Origin: Actinomycetota bacterium
Lineage (GTDB): Bacteria > Actinomycetota > Thermoleophilia > Solirubrobacterales > Solirubrobacteraceae
NCBI GenBank assembly: GCA_005884115.1
Contig: VAXW01000006.1
Location: forward strand, 116,721-180,720
Direction of reading: 5' to 3'
Length of the DNA stretch: 64,000 bases
The notes beneath the pieces are model-generated. The model ran no database searches. It saw only the letters and a program-made list of their open reading frames with translations, and was not told where the DNA came from. This document shows positions 17,154-25,938 of this stretch, piece by piece. Position numbers and translations under genes: made by a program. Numbering within the stretch: the first letter of the stretch is position 1; each line of letters begins with the position of its first letter.

Positions 17154-18031
17154 ACGCTGACCTCGCCACAGCGCGCGAGGATCTCCGCGGCGCCGGCCGC
17201 TGCCAGGCGGGCCGCCACCTCGCGCCCCAGCTCCTCGGGATCGCGGGCGTCGCCCCAGAGCTCGTCGAAAGCCCACAGCGAGCCGTCTGGCACTCCGACC
17301 CACGCTCGCAGCGCGAGGCGATCGCCGTCGGCGACGGCCAGCGCGCCCAGCGGCGTGCTGCAGCTCGCGCCGAGCGCGCGAGCCAGCGCACGCTCGGCCA
17401 GCAGGCACGCAAGCGTCTCGCCGTCGACGAGGAGGGCGACCGCCTCGAGCACGCGCGCATCGCCGCTTCGTGCCTGCAACGCCAGCGTCCCCTGACCGGG
17501 CGCCGGCACGAAGCGTTCGGGGTCGAGGACCGCGGAGATCGCGTCCTCGCGCCGCAGCCGCTGCAGTCCCGCGCGCGCGAGCACGATCGCGTCAAGCTCC
17601 CCCTCTTCGAGCTTGCGCAGGCGCGTGTCGACGTTGCCGCGCAGCGCCATCACCTCGAGATCCTCGCGCGCAGCTCGCAGCTGCGCGATGCGACGGATGC
17701 TGCTCGTCCCCACGCGCGAACCCGGCGCGAGCTCTGAAAGCGCACCGTCACCGCAGATCACGTCCTCGACGGCAGCGCGCGAAGGCGCACCCGCGAGCTG
17801 CAGCCCGTCAGCGAGCTCTCCGGGAACGTCCTTGGCCGAGTGCACAGCCAGGTCGATCTCGCCGCTCAGCAGCGCGCGCTCGAGCTCGGCCACCCAACGC
17901 GACTTGTCGCCCCCGCGCAAGCCGCGGTCGCCGCTGGTCACGATCGGGACGAGCTCCGCTTCTGGAAGCAGCGCCACGACCGACCGCGCCTGCGCCAGCG
18001 CGAGCGCGCTGGCGCGGGTTCCGACGCGCAT
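17150..18031 (-). CDS. hemC: Hydroxymethylbilane synthase (porphobilinogen deaminase)
   Basis: HemC links four porphobilinogens into hydroxymethylbilane using a dipyrromethane cofactor. The 293-residue protein starts MRVGTRASALALAQA. It has the catalytic Asp region in DLAVHSAKDVP, the Arg-rich GTSSIRRIAQL, RGNVDTRLRKL, and the cofactor Cys in ALGASCSTPLGA. All known family blocks are present. Its ATG overlaps the hemA stop by one base (TGATG), and its stop overlaps the cobA-hemD start, so the three are tightly coupled. Confidence 0.96.
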   Translation of the reverse strand: MRVGTRASALALAQARSVVALLPEAELVPIVTSGDRGLRGGDKSRWVAELERALLSGEIDLAVHSAKDVPGELADGLQLAGAPSRAAVEDVICGDGALSELAPGSRVGTSSIRRIAQLRAAREDLEVMALRGNVDTRLRKLEEGELDAIVLARAGLQRLRREDAISAVLDPERFVPAPGQGTLALQARSGDARVLEAVALLVDGETLACLLAERALARALGASCSTPLGALAVADGDRLALRAWVGVPDGSLWAFDELWGDARDPEELGREVAARLAAAGAAEILARCGEVSV

Positions 18032-19368
18032 CAGCGCTCGCGGCGGCGGCGCAGATCCAGCACCTCGGCCAGCTCCCCCGAGGGTTGCTGCTCGCGTGCG
18101 GCGTCGTCGCGCAGCCCGAACAGCTCGCGCGCGAGCTCGAGGCTGCCGTGGCCGCGCGCCTCGGAGTGGCTGCGCAGCCGGATCGTGGGCTCGTGCAGCA
18201 GCCGGCCCATCACCGCTCTGGCGATCGCCTCCACGCGCGCGAGGTCGCGCGCCGAGGCGGACTCCCAGCCGCCGGCGTTCTCCGCCAGGACCGCCTCCAC
18301 GATCGCGCTGCCGTGCTCGCGCAGCGCGCTGACCGTGGGCAGGGCGTCGAGCTGCCCCAGCCAGCGGGCGAAGCGTCGGATCTCCTCCTCCACGATCGCC
18401 TCGGCGCGCGGGATCTCCTCGGCGCGCGTGTTGAGGTTGCGTGCCACCACCGCCTGAAGGTCATCGATGTCGTACAGGCTCACGCCCTCCAGCTCTGCGC
18501 ACGCCGGATCGACGTCGCGCGGCACGGCGATGTCGATCAGAAGCAGCGGGCGGGCATCGCGCTCGCGCATCACCACCTCTAGCTCCTCCGGCCCGACGAT
18601 CGCGTGCGGGGAGGAGGTCGAGGAAACGATGATGTCGGCGTGCACGAGCTGCTCGGGGAGCCCCTCGAGCCCTACCACCGAGCCGCCGAAGCGCTCGGCG
18701 AGGCTCAGCGCGCGGTCGGCGTGCCGGTTGGCGACGAAGATCGTGCCGGCGCCCTGCGATGCCAGCGCTCGCGCGGTCAACTCGCTCGTCTCGCCGGCGC
18801 CGATGATGACCACCTTGCGATCTCGCAGCCCGCCGACGATGCTCAGCGCGAGGTCGACGGCGACCGACGGCACGCTGACGCGGCTGGCGCCGATCGCGGT
18901 TTCGGAACGCACGCGCTTGCCCGTGCTCAGTGCAGCCGCGAACAGGCGGTTCGACAGGGGACCCGTGCAGCCCGCTTCCATGGCGGCTGCGTGGGCGCGC
19001 CGCACCTGGCCCTGGACCTCCGCCTCGCCCACGATCATCGAGTCGAGGCCCGCCGTCACGCGGTACAGCTGGCGCGCCGCGTCGCAGTTGCGAGGGGAGT
19101 AGATCACGTCTGCGAGCTCAGTCAGCCTGATCGAGGCGCGCCGCGCGAGCAGCCCGAGCACGTCGGCCTCCGCGCGCACGGGATCTCCTACCACCAGATA
19201 GACCTCGGTGCGGTTGCACGTGGAGATGACGACAACCTCGCGAACCTCTGGCGTGGCGGTGACGCGCTGGGTGAACTCGCGCGCCTGCGAATCGGTGAAG
19301 GCCAGCCGCTCACGAAGTGCGACCGGAGCGGTCTTGTGCGAGACGCCGAGCGCAACCAGCTCGCTCAT
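18031..19368 (-). CDS. hemA: Glutamyl-tRNA reductase
   Basis: The first committed enzyme of the C5 tetrapyrrole pathway, reducing Glu-tRNA to glutamate-1-semialdehyde with NADPH. The 445-residue protein shows LGVSHKTAPVALRERLAF, the active-site Cys in VISTCNRTEVYLV, GLDSMIVGEAEVQGQVRRA, the nucleotide fold VVIIGAGETSELTARAL, and the C-terminal dimerisation helices. It follows the ccmD-like gene with an ATGA overlap. No partner hemL or hemB is in this window. Confidence 0.97.
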   Translation of the reverse strand: MSELVALGVSHKTAPVALRERLAFTDSQAREFTQRVTATPEVREVVVISTCNRTEVYLVVGDPVRAEADVLGLLARRASIRLTELADVIYSPRNCDAARQLYRVTAGLDSMIVGEAEVQGQVRRAHAAAMEAGCTGPLSNRLFAAALSTGKRVRSETAIGASRVSVPSVAVDLALSIVGGLRDRKVVIIGAGETSELTARALASQGAGTIFVANRHADRALSLAERFGGSVVGLEGLPEQLVHADIIVSSTSSPHAIVGPEELEVVMRERDARPLLLIDIAVPRDVDPACAELEGVSLYDIDDLQAVVARNLNTRAEEIPRAEAIVEEEIRRFARWLGQLDALPTVSALREHGSAIVEAVLAENAGGWESASARDLARVEAIARAVMGRLLHEPTIRLRSHSEARGHGSLELARELFGLRDDAAREQQPSGELAEVLDLRRRRER

Positions 19369-19586
19369 CGCTCACCCGCCCGCGTGCCCGAGAGCTGCTC
19401 GGCGCCGCCACCCTGCCGCTGCGCGAGGATCTCCTGCAGCTCGCGCTGCACGCGGCTGAGGCGCAGGGCCATGATCGCGACGTACAGCAGCACGAGCGCG
19501 AACAGCACGATGTAGGCGCCCGCGACGTACTTTCCGGCCTCGTGCAGCGGCAACGCAGGCAGCGTCGCAAGCAGCGCGGCAGCCAT
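19365..19586 (-). CDS. ccmD: Small single-span membrane protein, CcmD-like
   Basis: A 73-residue protein with one membrane helix (KYVAGAYIVLFALVLLYVAIMAL) followed by a basic cytoplasmic helix (RLSRVQRELQEILAQRQ). This is the plan of CcmD, which releases heme-loaded CcmE from the CcmABC complex. Sequence conservation in CcmD is low, so the call rests on topology, size and position directly after ccmC. The ATG overlaps the ccmC stop (TGATG), and its own stop overlaps hemA. Confidence 0.75.
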   Translation of the reverse strand: MAAALLATLPALPLHEAGKYVAGAYIVLFALVLLYVAIMALRLSRVQRELQEILAQRQGGGAEQLSGTRAGER

Positions 19587-20467
19587 CAGCCCGCCCGCCC
19601 GGAGATCGTCGCCGTCGAGGTCAGACCCGCGGACGCCATCGAGCCGGCTGCCCCGGCGCCTGCCTCGCGGGCCCGCGCGCCAACCGCATCCCCGGCTGCG
19701 TCGGGACTGTGAGGCGCGAGCTCCATCGCGCGGCGCAGCGCCCGCAGCTGTGAGCGCGCGCGCTTGGCCGCGAGCTCGTACGCGCACAGCGTCGCGTACA
19801 GCAGGGCGACCGCGAGCAGCGCGACCAGGAACGTCAGCGCCATGCTCGGCGGCAGGTTCGAGGTGCTGCCGAGAACGCGCGGGTGCACATACGCGCTGGC
19901 AAGACGCACCGCGATGAAGTTCATGGGCACGAACGCGCCCGCGGTCACCGCGAACACGGACGCATAGCGCGCCTGGCGCTCGGCGTCCTCGATCGCGAAG
20001 CGCAGCGGCTGGTAGGTCGCGTAGAGCAGGAACACGATCAAGAACGAGACCAGCGTGGGCTCGTCCCACACCCACCAGTGGCCCCATGAGCCCTTCGCCC
20101 AGATCGAGCCGGTGATCAGCGTCGCGACGCCGAAGATGAGGCTCGTGTGGATGGCCACGTACGAGCGTGCATCCCAGCGCGCGTCGCCGCTTCGCAGATG
20201 GGCGATCGCGAGCACACCGCCGGCGACGAATCCGCACAGCGAGACGATCGCAAGCGGCACATGCACGTAGAAGATCTTCTGCAGGAACCCCTGTTCGGCG
20301 TCGAGCGGGGCGTAGAAGAAGACCAGTGCGAGGGCCACCGCCATCGCGGCCAGCGTGCAAAAGGCCAGCACGGCGGCTCCCGAACCACGCAGCCGCCCTC
20401 CCTCGCGAGCGCTCCCAGCGGTCCGGAGCGTAGCCCGATGCCCGCTGCTAGGAGAGCCGGAAGTCAA
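19586..20467 (-). CDS. ccmC: Cytochrome c assembly protein CcmC (WWD heme handler)
   Basis: A 293-residue six-helix membrane protein of the HMD superfamily. The Trp-rich heme-binding motif is GSWGHWWVWDEPTL, flanked by conserved His in FYVHVPLAI and AIHTSLIFG. CcmC presents heme to CcmE in the cytochrome-c maturation pathway. The C-terminal 60 residues are Ala/Gly-rich and look disordered. It follows ccmB by two bases. CcmE, CcmF and CcmH are not in the window, so the rest of the maturation system lies elsewhere. Confidence 0.93.
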   Translation of the reverse strand: MTSGSPSSGHRATLRTAGSAREGGRLRGSGAAVLAFCTLAAMAVALALVFFYAPLDAEQGFLQKIFYVHVPLAIVSLCGFVAGGVLAIAHLRSGDARWDARSYVAIHTSLIFGVATLITGSIWAKGSWGHWWVWDEPTLVSFLIVFLLYATYQPLRFAIEDAERQARYASVFAVTAGAFVPMNFIAVRLASAYVHPRVLGSTSNLPPSMALTFLVALLAVALLYATLCAYELAAKRARSQLRALRRAMELAPHSPDAAGDAVGARAREAGAGAAGSMASAGLTSTATISGRAG

Positions 20468-20469
20468 GG

Positions 20470-21144
20470 TCAGTCCTCCACGAGGAAGTCGAACAGGGCG
20501 TATGCAATCAGCCCGAACAACAGATCATAGAGCCCCAGCGTCAGCAGCCAGCGCGCCGACAGCCCGCCCGGGGGGCCGAGCGCGAGCAGCGGCGATGAAG
20601 CGCGCGCGCCGCCGATCACGACCGGAACCAGCAGCGGCAACGCCAGCAGGGGCCCGAGCAGGTCGCGGGCCCGCGTGCGCACGGTGAGCGCCGCAACCAT
20701 CGTGCCGATCGCCACGATGCCGAGGTCCCCCAGGGCCAGCACGGCGAGCAGCCCCGGCAGCGCGTGGCCGATCGACGGCTCGAGCAGCAGCAGCGCGAAG
20801 GCGGGAACGGCCACGAGCTCGAGCGCGACCACGTAGATGAGCAGGGCGAGGGCCTTGGCCGCGAGCATCGCCGTGCGGTCAACTGGAGCGAGCAAGAAGG
20901 CATCGAACCCGCCCTGGTCGGCGTCGGCGACGAACAGCCGGTTGATGCCGAGCATGGAGGCGAACAGCAGCGTCACCCACAGGATCCCAGCCGCGAGGTC
21001 GGCGTCGACGCTCGAGCGGTTCAGCGCGAAGTGAAAGACGACGAATGTCGTGACGGCGAACAGCGCCATGCCGGGCACCGACTCGAGCGTGCGCAGCTCG
21101 ACCAGCAGCTCCTTGCGCAGCACTGCCATCACGGCGCCCCTCAT
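20470..21144 (-). CDS. ccmB: Heme exporter permease CcmB
   Basis: A 224-residue hydrophobic protein with six predicted membrane segments. It begins AVLRKELLVELRTLESVPGM and contains GINRLFVADADQGGFDAFLLAPVDRTAMLAAKA, which aligns with the conserved loop of CcmB (the ADxxxGxLxxL region). The ATG at 21144 overlaps the ccmA stop (ATGA) and removes the unconserved Arg-rich upstream extension. It forms the ABC complex with CcmA and CcmC. Confidence 0.9.
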   Translation of the reverse strand: MRGAVMAVLRKELLVELRTLESVPGMALFAVTTFVVFHFALNRSSVDADLAAGILWVTLLFASMLGINRLFVADADQGGFDAFLLAPVDRTAMLAAKALALLIYVVALELVAVPAFALLLLEPSIGHALPGLLAVLALGDLGIVAIGTMVAALTVRTRARDLLGPLLALPLLVPVVIGGARASSPLLALGPPGGLSARWLLTLGLYDLLFGLIAYALFDFLVED

Positions 21145-21818
21145 CGGTACAGCCCGGCGATCTCCTCGACGCTCACGCGCGCGCGCTCGCGCAGCAGCGC
21201 CACGCATCCAGCACGCAGGCCGAGCACCTGGTCGGCTTCGGAGATCCCGCCGTGGGGGTCGTGGCTGCAGATCACGCGCGTGCGGCCCGGCGCCGGCCCG
21301 ATGAGCGGCTCGACAAGCTCGATCGCGGCGGGATCGAGGTTCGCGCGCGGCTCATCCAGCAGCAGCAGCTCGGGCTCGTGCAGGACCGCGCGCGCGACGG
21401 CGGCGCGCTGGACCATGCCGCGGGAGAGGGTCCGCAGCGGCTCATCCGCGCGACCGTCGAGGCCGAGCCGCTCCAGCAGCTCGTCCACCCGCGAGAGCTT
21501 CACGCGGTGCAGCCGTGCATGAAAGCGAAGGTTCTCGCGAGCCGTGAGCTCGCGGTAGAGCAGCGGCTCGTGGCCGAGCAGCCCGATGCGCCCGCGCACG
21601 GACCACGCCTGCTGCGGGAGGGGCGCGCCGAGCACCTCGACGCTGCCCGCGTGCGGGCGCAGCAGCGTCGCGAGCACGCGCAGCAGCGTCGTCTTGCCGG
21701 CTCCGTTGGGGCCGAAGACGACGAGCGTCTGACCGCTCTGCAGGCGCAGCGAGACGTCGCTGAGGGCCTCGCGCTCGCCGTAGCGGCGAGCGAGCCCCTC
21801 GACCTGCACGACGGGCAC
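21141..21818 (-). CDS. ccmA: Heme exporter ATP-binding subunit CcmA
   Basis: A 225-residue ABC ATPase. Walker A is FGPNGAGKTTLLR, the signature is LSRGMVQRAAVARA (LSGG-like, with Arg at the third position), Walker B is LLLLDEPRANLD, and the switch His is in ICSHDPHGG. Length and neighbourhood (ccmB, ccmC and ccmD follow) support CcmA rather than a generic exporter. The GTG start at 21818 lies three bases after the siroheme-synthase stop. The same reading frame runs far upstream, but that part has no conserved content. Confidence 0.92.
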   Translation of the reverse strand: MPVVQVEGLARRYGEREALSDVSLRLQSGQTLVVFGPNGAGKTTLLRVLATLLRPHAGSVEVLGAPLPQQAWSVRGRIGLLGHEPLLYRELTARENLRFHARLHRVKLSRVDELLERLGLDGRADEPLRTLSRGMVQRAAVARAVLHEPELLLLDEPRANLDPAAIELVEPLIGPAPGRTRVICSHDPHGGISEADQVLGLRAGCVALLRERARVSVEEIAGLYR

Positions 21819-21820
21819 GT

Positions 21821-22591
21821 TCAGGCTCTCGTGAGCAGCGCCGTCCGCTCGCGCTGCGCGCGCGCGATCAGCTCGCGCACGGCGTCCTCTCCGCTGCCGC
21901 CGTCGCTCACGTGCGCCCGCAGCAGCTCGATCGGGTCGGGGTCGCCGTTGACGATCCCCTCGAAGAACTCCTTTCGATCCTGGTAGGTGGGCAGCGTGCT
22001 CTTGGCCCACCCGCGCGCGTCGTTGAGCAGCATCGCAAGCCGCGCGTAGGGCTCGCCGTACTGCATCTCGATCTCCCTCTTCATGCGCTTTGCGAGCGCC
22101 GGCGAGGCGCCCGCGGTCGAGATCGCGATCGCCAGGGGTCCCGTGCGCACGATCGCCGGCAGGATGAAGCTGCACAGGGGCGGCACGTCGACGACGTTGA
22201 CGAGCGTCGAGCGGCGCTCGGCGTCTTCGAACACGGCGATGTTGACCGGCGTCTGGTTCGTCGCCGCGATGACCAGCAGCGCGCCCTCGAGATCGGCCAC
22301 TCCTCGATACTCGCGCTGAAGCCACTCGATCGAGCCCTCGCGCGCGTACTCGGCGAGCTCCTCCCGCGCCTGCGGAGCGATCAGCGTCACCGTCGCCTCG
22401 CACGCGAGCAGCCCATCGACCTTCTCGAGCCCCACGTCGCCGCCGCCGACGACCACGCAGCGGCGCCCACCGAGCCTCAGGCAGGCGATGTACAGCGGCG
22501 TCTCGAGCATGCCCTGCACGCAGCTCTGGTCGCAGATCTCCTTGCGCAGCTGGCACACGCACTGCTTGCCGGCATAGGCCTGGGCGGGCAT
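21821..22591 (-). CDS. Precorrin-2 dehydrogenase / sirohydrochlorin ferrochelatase with Cys-rich N-terminus
   Basis: A Met8p/CysG-N type protein of about 256 residues. It oxidises precorrin-2 with NAD and may insert iron to give siroheme. The Rossmann motif is [19 protein letters not shown], and [27 protein letters not shown] and [19 protein letters not shown] are family blocks. Before the usual start ([18 protein letters not shown], about residue 27) lies an extra segment with four cysteines in [14 protein letters not shown]. If ATG 22591 is the real start this may bind a metal; a start at the later ATG would remove it. It is the first gene of the long minus-strand tetrapyrrole operon. Confidence 0.88.
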   Translation of the reverse strand: MPAQAYAGKQCVCQLRKEICDQSCVQGMLETPLYIACLRLGGRRCVVVGGGDVGLEKVDGLLACEATVTLIAPQAREELAEYAREGSIEWLQREYRGVADLEGALLVIAATNQTPVNIAVFEDAERRSTLVNVVDVPPLCSFILPAIVRTGPLAIAISTAGASPALAKRMKREIEMQYGEPYARLAMLLNDARGWAKSTLPTYQDRKEFFEGIVNGDPDPIELLRAHVSDGGSGEDAVRELIARAQRERTALLTRA

Positions 22592-22741
22592 GGCCACAGG
22601 GTAGTGCAGGCCGGGGGCGAGCCGATGCTGAGCACAGGTGCGGCGCAGAGCGCGGCTGAGCGGGCTCGTGCGGCCTGCGGCGCGCCTCGCCGTACGAGCG
22701 GGTGACGTGCCCGGGCCGCTTGCCCGGCGCGAGGTCACGGC

Positions 22742-24346
22742 CTACTTGTCAGCCCGCCGGCCGAGCACGCGCGCGCTGAGGCGCGCAAGCGTCAGTGCGC
22801 CTCTGCGCCACGCGCGCTCGCGGTCGCTCTCGCGCGCAGAGCGAAGCTTGGCTACCGTGCGCGCCGCGCGCGCGCTGAGCTCGTCGTAGGGGCCCCACCA
22901 CAGCCCGCGCATGGCCGGGGGGTCCCACGTGATGAGCTTCTCCTGGGCGCACGCACGCAGTCCCGCCTCGCCCAGCGTGCGGCCCAGGCCTCCGCGCGCG
23001 GCCGCGCCCCACGGCCCTCGCGAGACAGTCGGGCTGGGCAGGTGGTCGTTGAGCCAGACCATGCCCGCCCGCAGCTCACGCGCGATGCGCTGCGCCTGGT
23101 AGCGGTCGTCCGTCCACACGGAGGCTCCCAGCGCGAAGTCGCTGTCGTTGGCCAGCGCGATCGCGTCTTTCACCGAGTCGACCGCGACCACCGCCAGCAC
23201 GGGCCCGTCGATGGGGTCGCGCATGATGCGCATCGAGTGCGTGACCCCGCTGAGCACCGCCGGTGCGTAGAAGCAGCGCGGCTGGCACCCCGGCGGCGTC
23301 ACGGGTCCGCCGCAATGCAGGCGAGCGCCCTGGGCGAGCGCCTCCTGAACCAGCTCGTCGACGTGCTCGACGCGTCGCGCTGAGGCGAGCGGCCCGACCT
23401 GCGTGCGCGCGTCGGCGGGGTCGCCCACGACGAGCGCCTCGGCGCCCGCGACCAGGGCGCCCACGAAGCGATCGTGGATCTCGCGCGCCACGTACACGCG
23501 CTCGATCGCTCCGCGCGCCTGGCCGGCGCCGGCGCAGCCGGCCCACAGCGCACCCGCAACCGCGCGCGGGAGGTGCGCGTCGGCGAGCACGAGCATCGCG
23601 TCCTTGCCGCCCAGCTCGACCGCGACCTCCTTCTCGCGCTCGACCCCAGCGCCGGCGACGATGCGCCCCACGGCCGGCGAGCCCGTGAACAGGATCTTGT
23701 CGACCGGCGCCTGCGCCAGGGCGACGCCGATCTCGGCTCCTCCGTGCGCGATGCGCACCAGGCCCTCCGGCAGGCCGGCACGCGCGAGCACGCGCGAGAT
23801 CCGCTCGCCCGCCAGCGCGGCGCGCGCGGCGGGCTTGAACGTGACGCCATTACCCGCCAGAAGGGCGCCCGCGATCTGCCCCAGCGGCTGCGCGAACGGC
23901 GCGCTGCCCGCTCCGATCACGCCCACCACGCCGTAGGGCTCGTACGCCAGGCGCGCGCGCTTGGCGAGCGCCAGCGCGCGGCTGGTGCGCACGCTCCGCG
24001 GCCCCAGCACGCGTGCGCCCTCATCGGCGATCCACAGCAGCGCGTCGATCGCAGGCAACAGCTCCAGCGCCGCCACCTCGCCGGCGGGCCGGCCCTGCTC
24101 GCGCACGAGCACGCCCAGGAGCTCGTCGAAGTCGTCGATCACGGCCTGGGCCATGCGCCGCATGTAGCGGGCCCGGTCCTTCACGCGCAGCAGCGCCCAT
24201 AGGGGCTGGACCATCGCCACCGCCGCCACGACATCTGCGATCTGCTCGCGCGGCGTGGCCTCGACGCTGCCCAGAAGCTCGCCCGTGGCGGGGTTGCGCG
24301 AGGCGATCCTCGACGCCTGCGGACTCTCGCTGACGGTCGCGCTCAT
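22742..24346 (-). CDS. Aldehyde dehydrogenase homologue lacking catalytic residues (probable pseudoenzyme)
   Basis: A 534-residue ALDH-superfamily protein with the overall fold clearly present: ALLAGNGVTFKPAA, ILFTGSPAVGR, VAVELGGKDAML, and a C-terminal GPWGAAARGGLGRTLG. Key residues are replaced. The segment normally NxGQxC reads GAGQAR, putting Arg at the nucleophile. The PWN segment with the oxyanion Asn is SAPFAQP. The NAD-binding EE(T/I)FGP loop is RDPIDGP. The reading frame is intact on both sides, so this is not a frameshift. Only the ELGGK Glu is retained. A roughly 75-residue basic C-terminal extension follows the domain. It lies 10 bases after rarA. The role is unknown. Confidence 0.85.
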   Translation of the reverse strand: MSATVSESPQASRIASRNPATGELLGSVEATPREQIADVVAAVAMVQPLWALLRVKDRARYMRRMAQAVIDDFDELLGVLVREQGRPAGEVAALELLPAIDALLWIADEGARVLGPRSVRTSRALALAKRARLAYEPYGVVGVIGAGSAPFAQPLGQIAGALLAGNGVTFKPAARAALAGERISRVLARAGLPEGLVRIAHGGAEIGVALAQAPVDKILFTGSPAVGRIVAGAGVEREKEVAVELGGKDAMLVLADAHLPRAVAGALWAGCAGAGQARGAIERVYVAREIHDRFVGALVAGAEALVVGDPADARTQVGPLASARRVEHVDELVQEALAQGARLHCGGPVTPPGCQPRCFYAPAVLSGVTHSMRIMRDPIDGPVLAVVAVDSVKDAIALANDSDFALGASVWTDDRYQAQRIARELRAGMVWLNDHLPSPTVSRGPWGAAARGGLGRTLGEAGLRACAQEKLITWDPPAMRGLWWGPYDELSARAARTVAKLRSARESDRERAWRRGALTLARLSARVLGRRADK

Positions 24347-24356
24347 GGCTGCGCGA

Positions 24357-25712
24357 TTATCGCTCCTGCGGCCCCCGCGCCTCGCGCACTTCGCGCAGGC
24401 GCCGCGCCAGCTCCTCCTCGGCCGCGTCCGGGTCATAGAAGCGCTCGCCGGCGAGCTGCTCAGGAAGCAGCGGCTGGCTTGAGAGGTGTCCGGGGTTGCG
24501 GTGCGGGTTCTCGTAGCCGCCCTTGCGCCGTCCCGGGCGCGGCCCGGAGCGCAACCAGCCCGGCACCTCGGCGGCGCCGTGCTCGCGCACATGACGCTCA
24601 GCCGCCGAGAGCGCGCGCCCGGCGGCGTCGGACTTGGGCGCGAGCGCCAGGTAGATGGCCGCCTGCGCGAGCGCGAAGCGAGCCTCTGGCAACCCCACGT
24701 GCTCGACCGCCTGCGCCGCAGCCGTCGCCACGGACAGCGCGGCGGGGTCGGCGTTGCCGATGTCCTCCGAGGCGAGGATCACCATGCGCCGCACGATGAA
24801 ACGCGGGTCCTCGCCGCCCTCGAGCATCACGGCGAGGTAGTAGAGGGAGGCGTCGGGGTCCGAGCCGCGCGTGGCCTTGATCCAGGCCGAGATGTAGTCG
24901 TAGTGACGATCGCCGCCTTTGTCGTACAGGAGGATCCGTCGCTGCAGCGCGTCGCCCGCGCGCTCCAAGGTGACGTGCTGCTCGCCGTGCTCGTGTGCCG
25001 TGCGCGCTGCGATCTCGAGCGCGTTCAAGGCCGTGCGCGCGTCGCCTTCGCTGCGCGCGGCCAAAAACTCGATCGCATCGTCATCGGGCAGCGGCCCCTC
25101 GAGGCTCGAGAGCGCGCGCCGCAGCACCAGCTCGACCTCCTCCGGACTGAGCCCGCTCAGCGCGTAGACGCGCAAGCGCGAGAGCAGCGCGCCGTTGACC
25201 TCGAAGGCAGGGTTCTCGGTGGTGGCGCCGATGAGCGTCACGAGCCCCTCCTCCACCGCCGGCAGCAGCGCGTCCTGTTGGGCCTTGTTGAAGCGGTGGA
25301 TCTCATCGAGGAAGAACACCGTCTCGGCGCTCGCCGTCGTGTTCTGGGCGAGCGCCCGGCGATGTGAGGCTCGCTCGATGACGCCCCGAACCTCCGCCCT
25401 TCCAGCGGCGACCGCGCTCAGCTCCTCAAACGCGGCTCCCGAGCTCTCCGCCAGCATGCGTGCGAGCGTCGTCTTGCCCGACCCCGGCGGCCCGTAGAGC
25501 ACCATCGAGTGCGGCCTGCCCTGCTCGATCGCCGTGCGCAGCGCCGAGCCCTCGCCAAGCAGATGGGACTGACCCACGAACTCCTGCAGGCGCATGGGGC
25601 GCACGCGCGCGGCCAGCGGCCGCTGGCCTATGTCGGCGGTGCGCGTGGCGCCCGCCGCGCCGTGGTCGCCGGCGCGCCCTGAGCCTTCGACGTCGAAGAG
25701 GCTGTCGTCCAT
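24357..25712 (-). CDS. rarA: Replication-associated recombination protein RarA (MgsA)
   Basis: A 451-residue AAA+ ATPase of the RarA/Mgs1/WRNIP1 family that acts at stalled replication forks. It shows ARVRPMRLQEFVGQSHLLGEG, Walker A LYGPPGSGKTTLARML, Walker B VFFLDEIHRFNKAQQDALLP, sensor 1 GATTENPAFEVN, and the C-terminal tetramerisation domain with DYISAWIKATRGSDPDAS and MVILASEDIGNADP. The ATG at 25712 gives the usual start MDDSLFD. It is the first gene of a minus-strand pair with the ALDH homologue. Confidence 0.96.
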   Translation of the reverse strand: MDDSLFDVEGSGRAGDHGAAGATRTADIGQRPLAARVRPMRLQEFVGQSHLLGEGSALRTAIEQGRPHSMVLYGPPGSGKTTLARMLAESSGAAFEELSAVAAGRAEVRGVIERASHRRALAQNTTASAETVFFLDEIHRFNKAQQDALLPAVEEGLVTLIGATTENPAFEVNGALLSRLRVYALSGLSPEEVELVLRRALSSLEGPLPDDDAIEFLAARSEGDARTALNALEIAARTAHEHGEQHVTLERAGDALQRRILLYDKGGDRHYDYISAWIKATRGSDPDASLYYLAVMLEGGEDPRFIVRRMVILASEDIGNADPAALSVATAAAQAVEHVGLPEARFALAQAAIYLALAPKSDAAGRALSAAERHVREHGAAEVPGWLRSGPRPGRRKGGYENPHRNPGHLSSQPLLPEQLAGERFYDPDAAEEELARRLREVREARGPQER

Positions 25713-25753
25713 TGCACTGAGTATGCGAATTTCGGCGCGAGGCAGGGCGCCGT

Positions 25754-25872
25754 AGATCAAGCGTCGAAGTCTGTAGCGGGTATGAACTACATTGTGACTA
25801 TCGGCATCTACCCCAGCAGAGGCGTTGGGAAGTTGGCTACGGGCATCGTCATAGGCTCTCGCCGCTTGATCT
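25754..25872. repeat. Long-range 10-base inverted repeat between rarA and the dpp operon
   Basis: AGATCAAGCG (25754-25763) and its exact complement CGCTTGATCT (25863-25872) flank the middle of the 226-base divergent intergenic region. They could be paired sites for a regulator of the transport operon or of rarA. A chance match of this length is possible but not very likely in so short an interval. Confidence 0.35.
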
Positions 25873-25938
25873 GCGGAGCGGTGGCGCGATGAGCGAGTCG
25901 CCACATGCGAACCACGGCTGGTCGCTCAGGAACACCCC

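Noticed and set aside
15949..17595. A 548-codon minus-strand frame overlapping cobA-hemD and hemC
   Set aside because: Shifted-frame shadow rich in Arg and Ala with no motifs; the overlapping enzymes are unambiguous.
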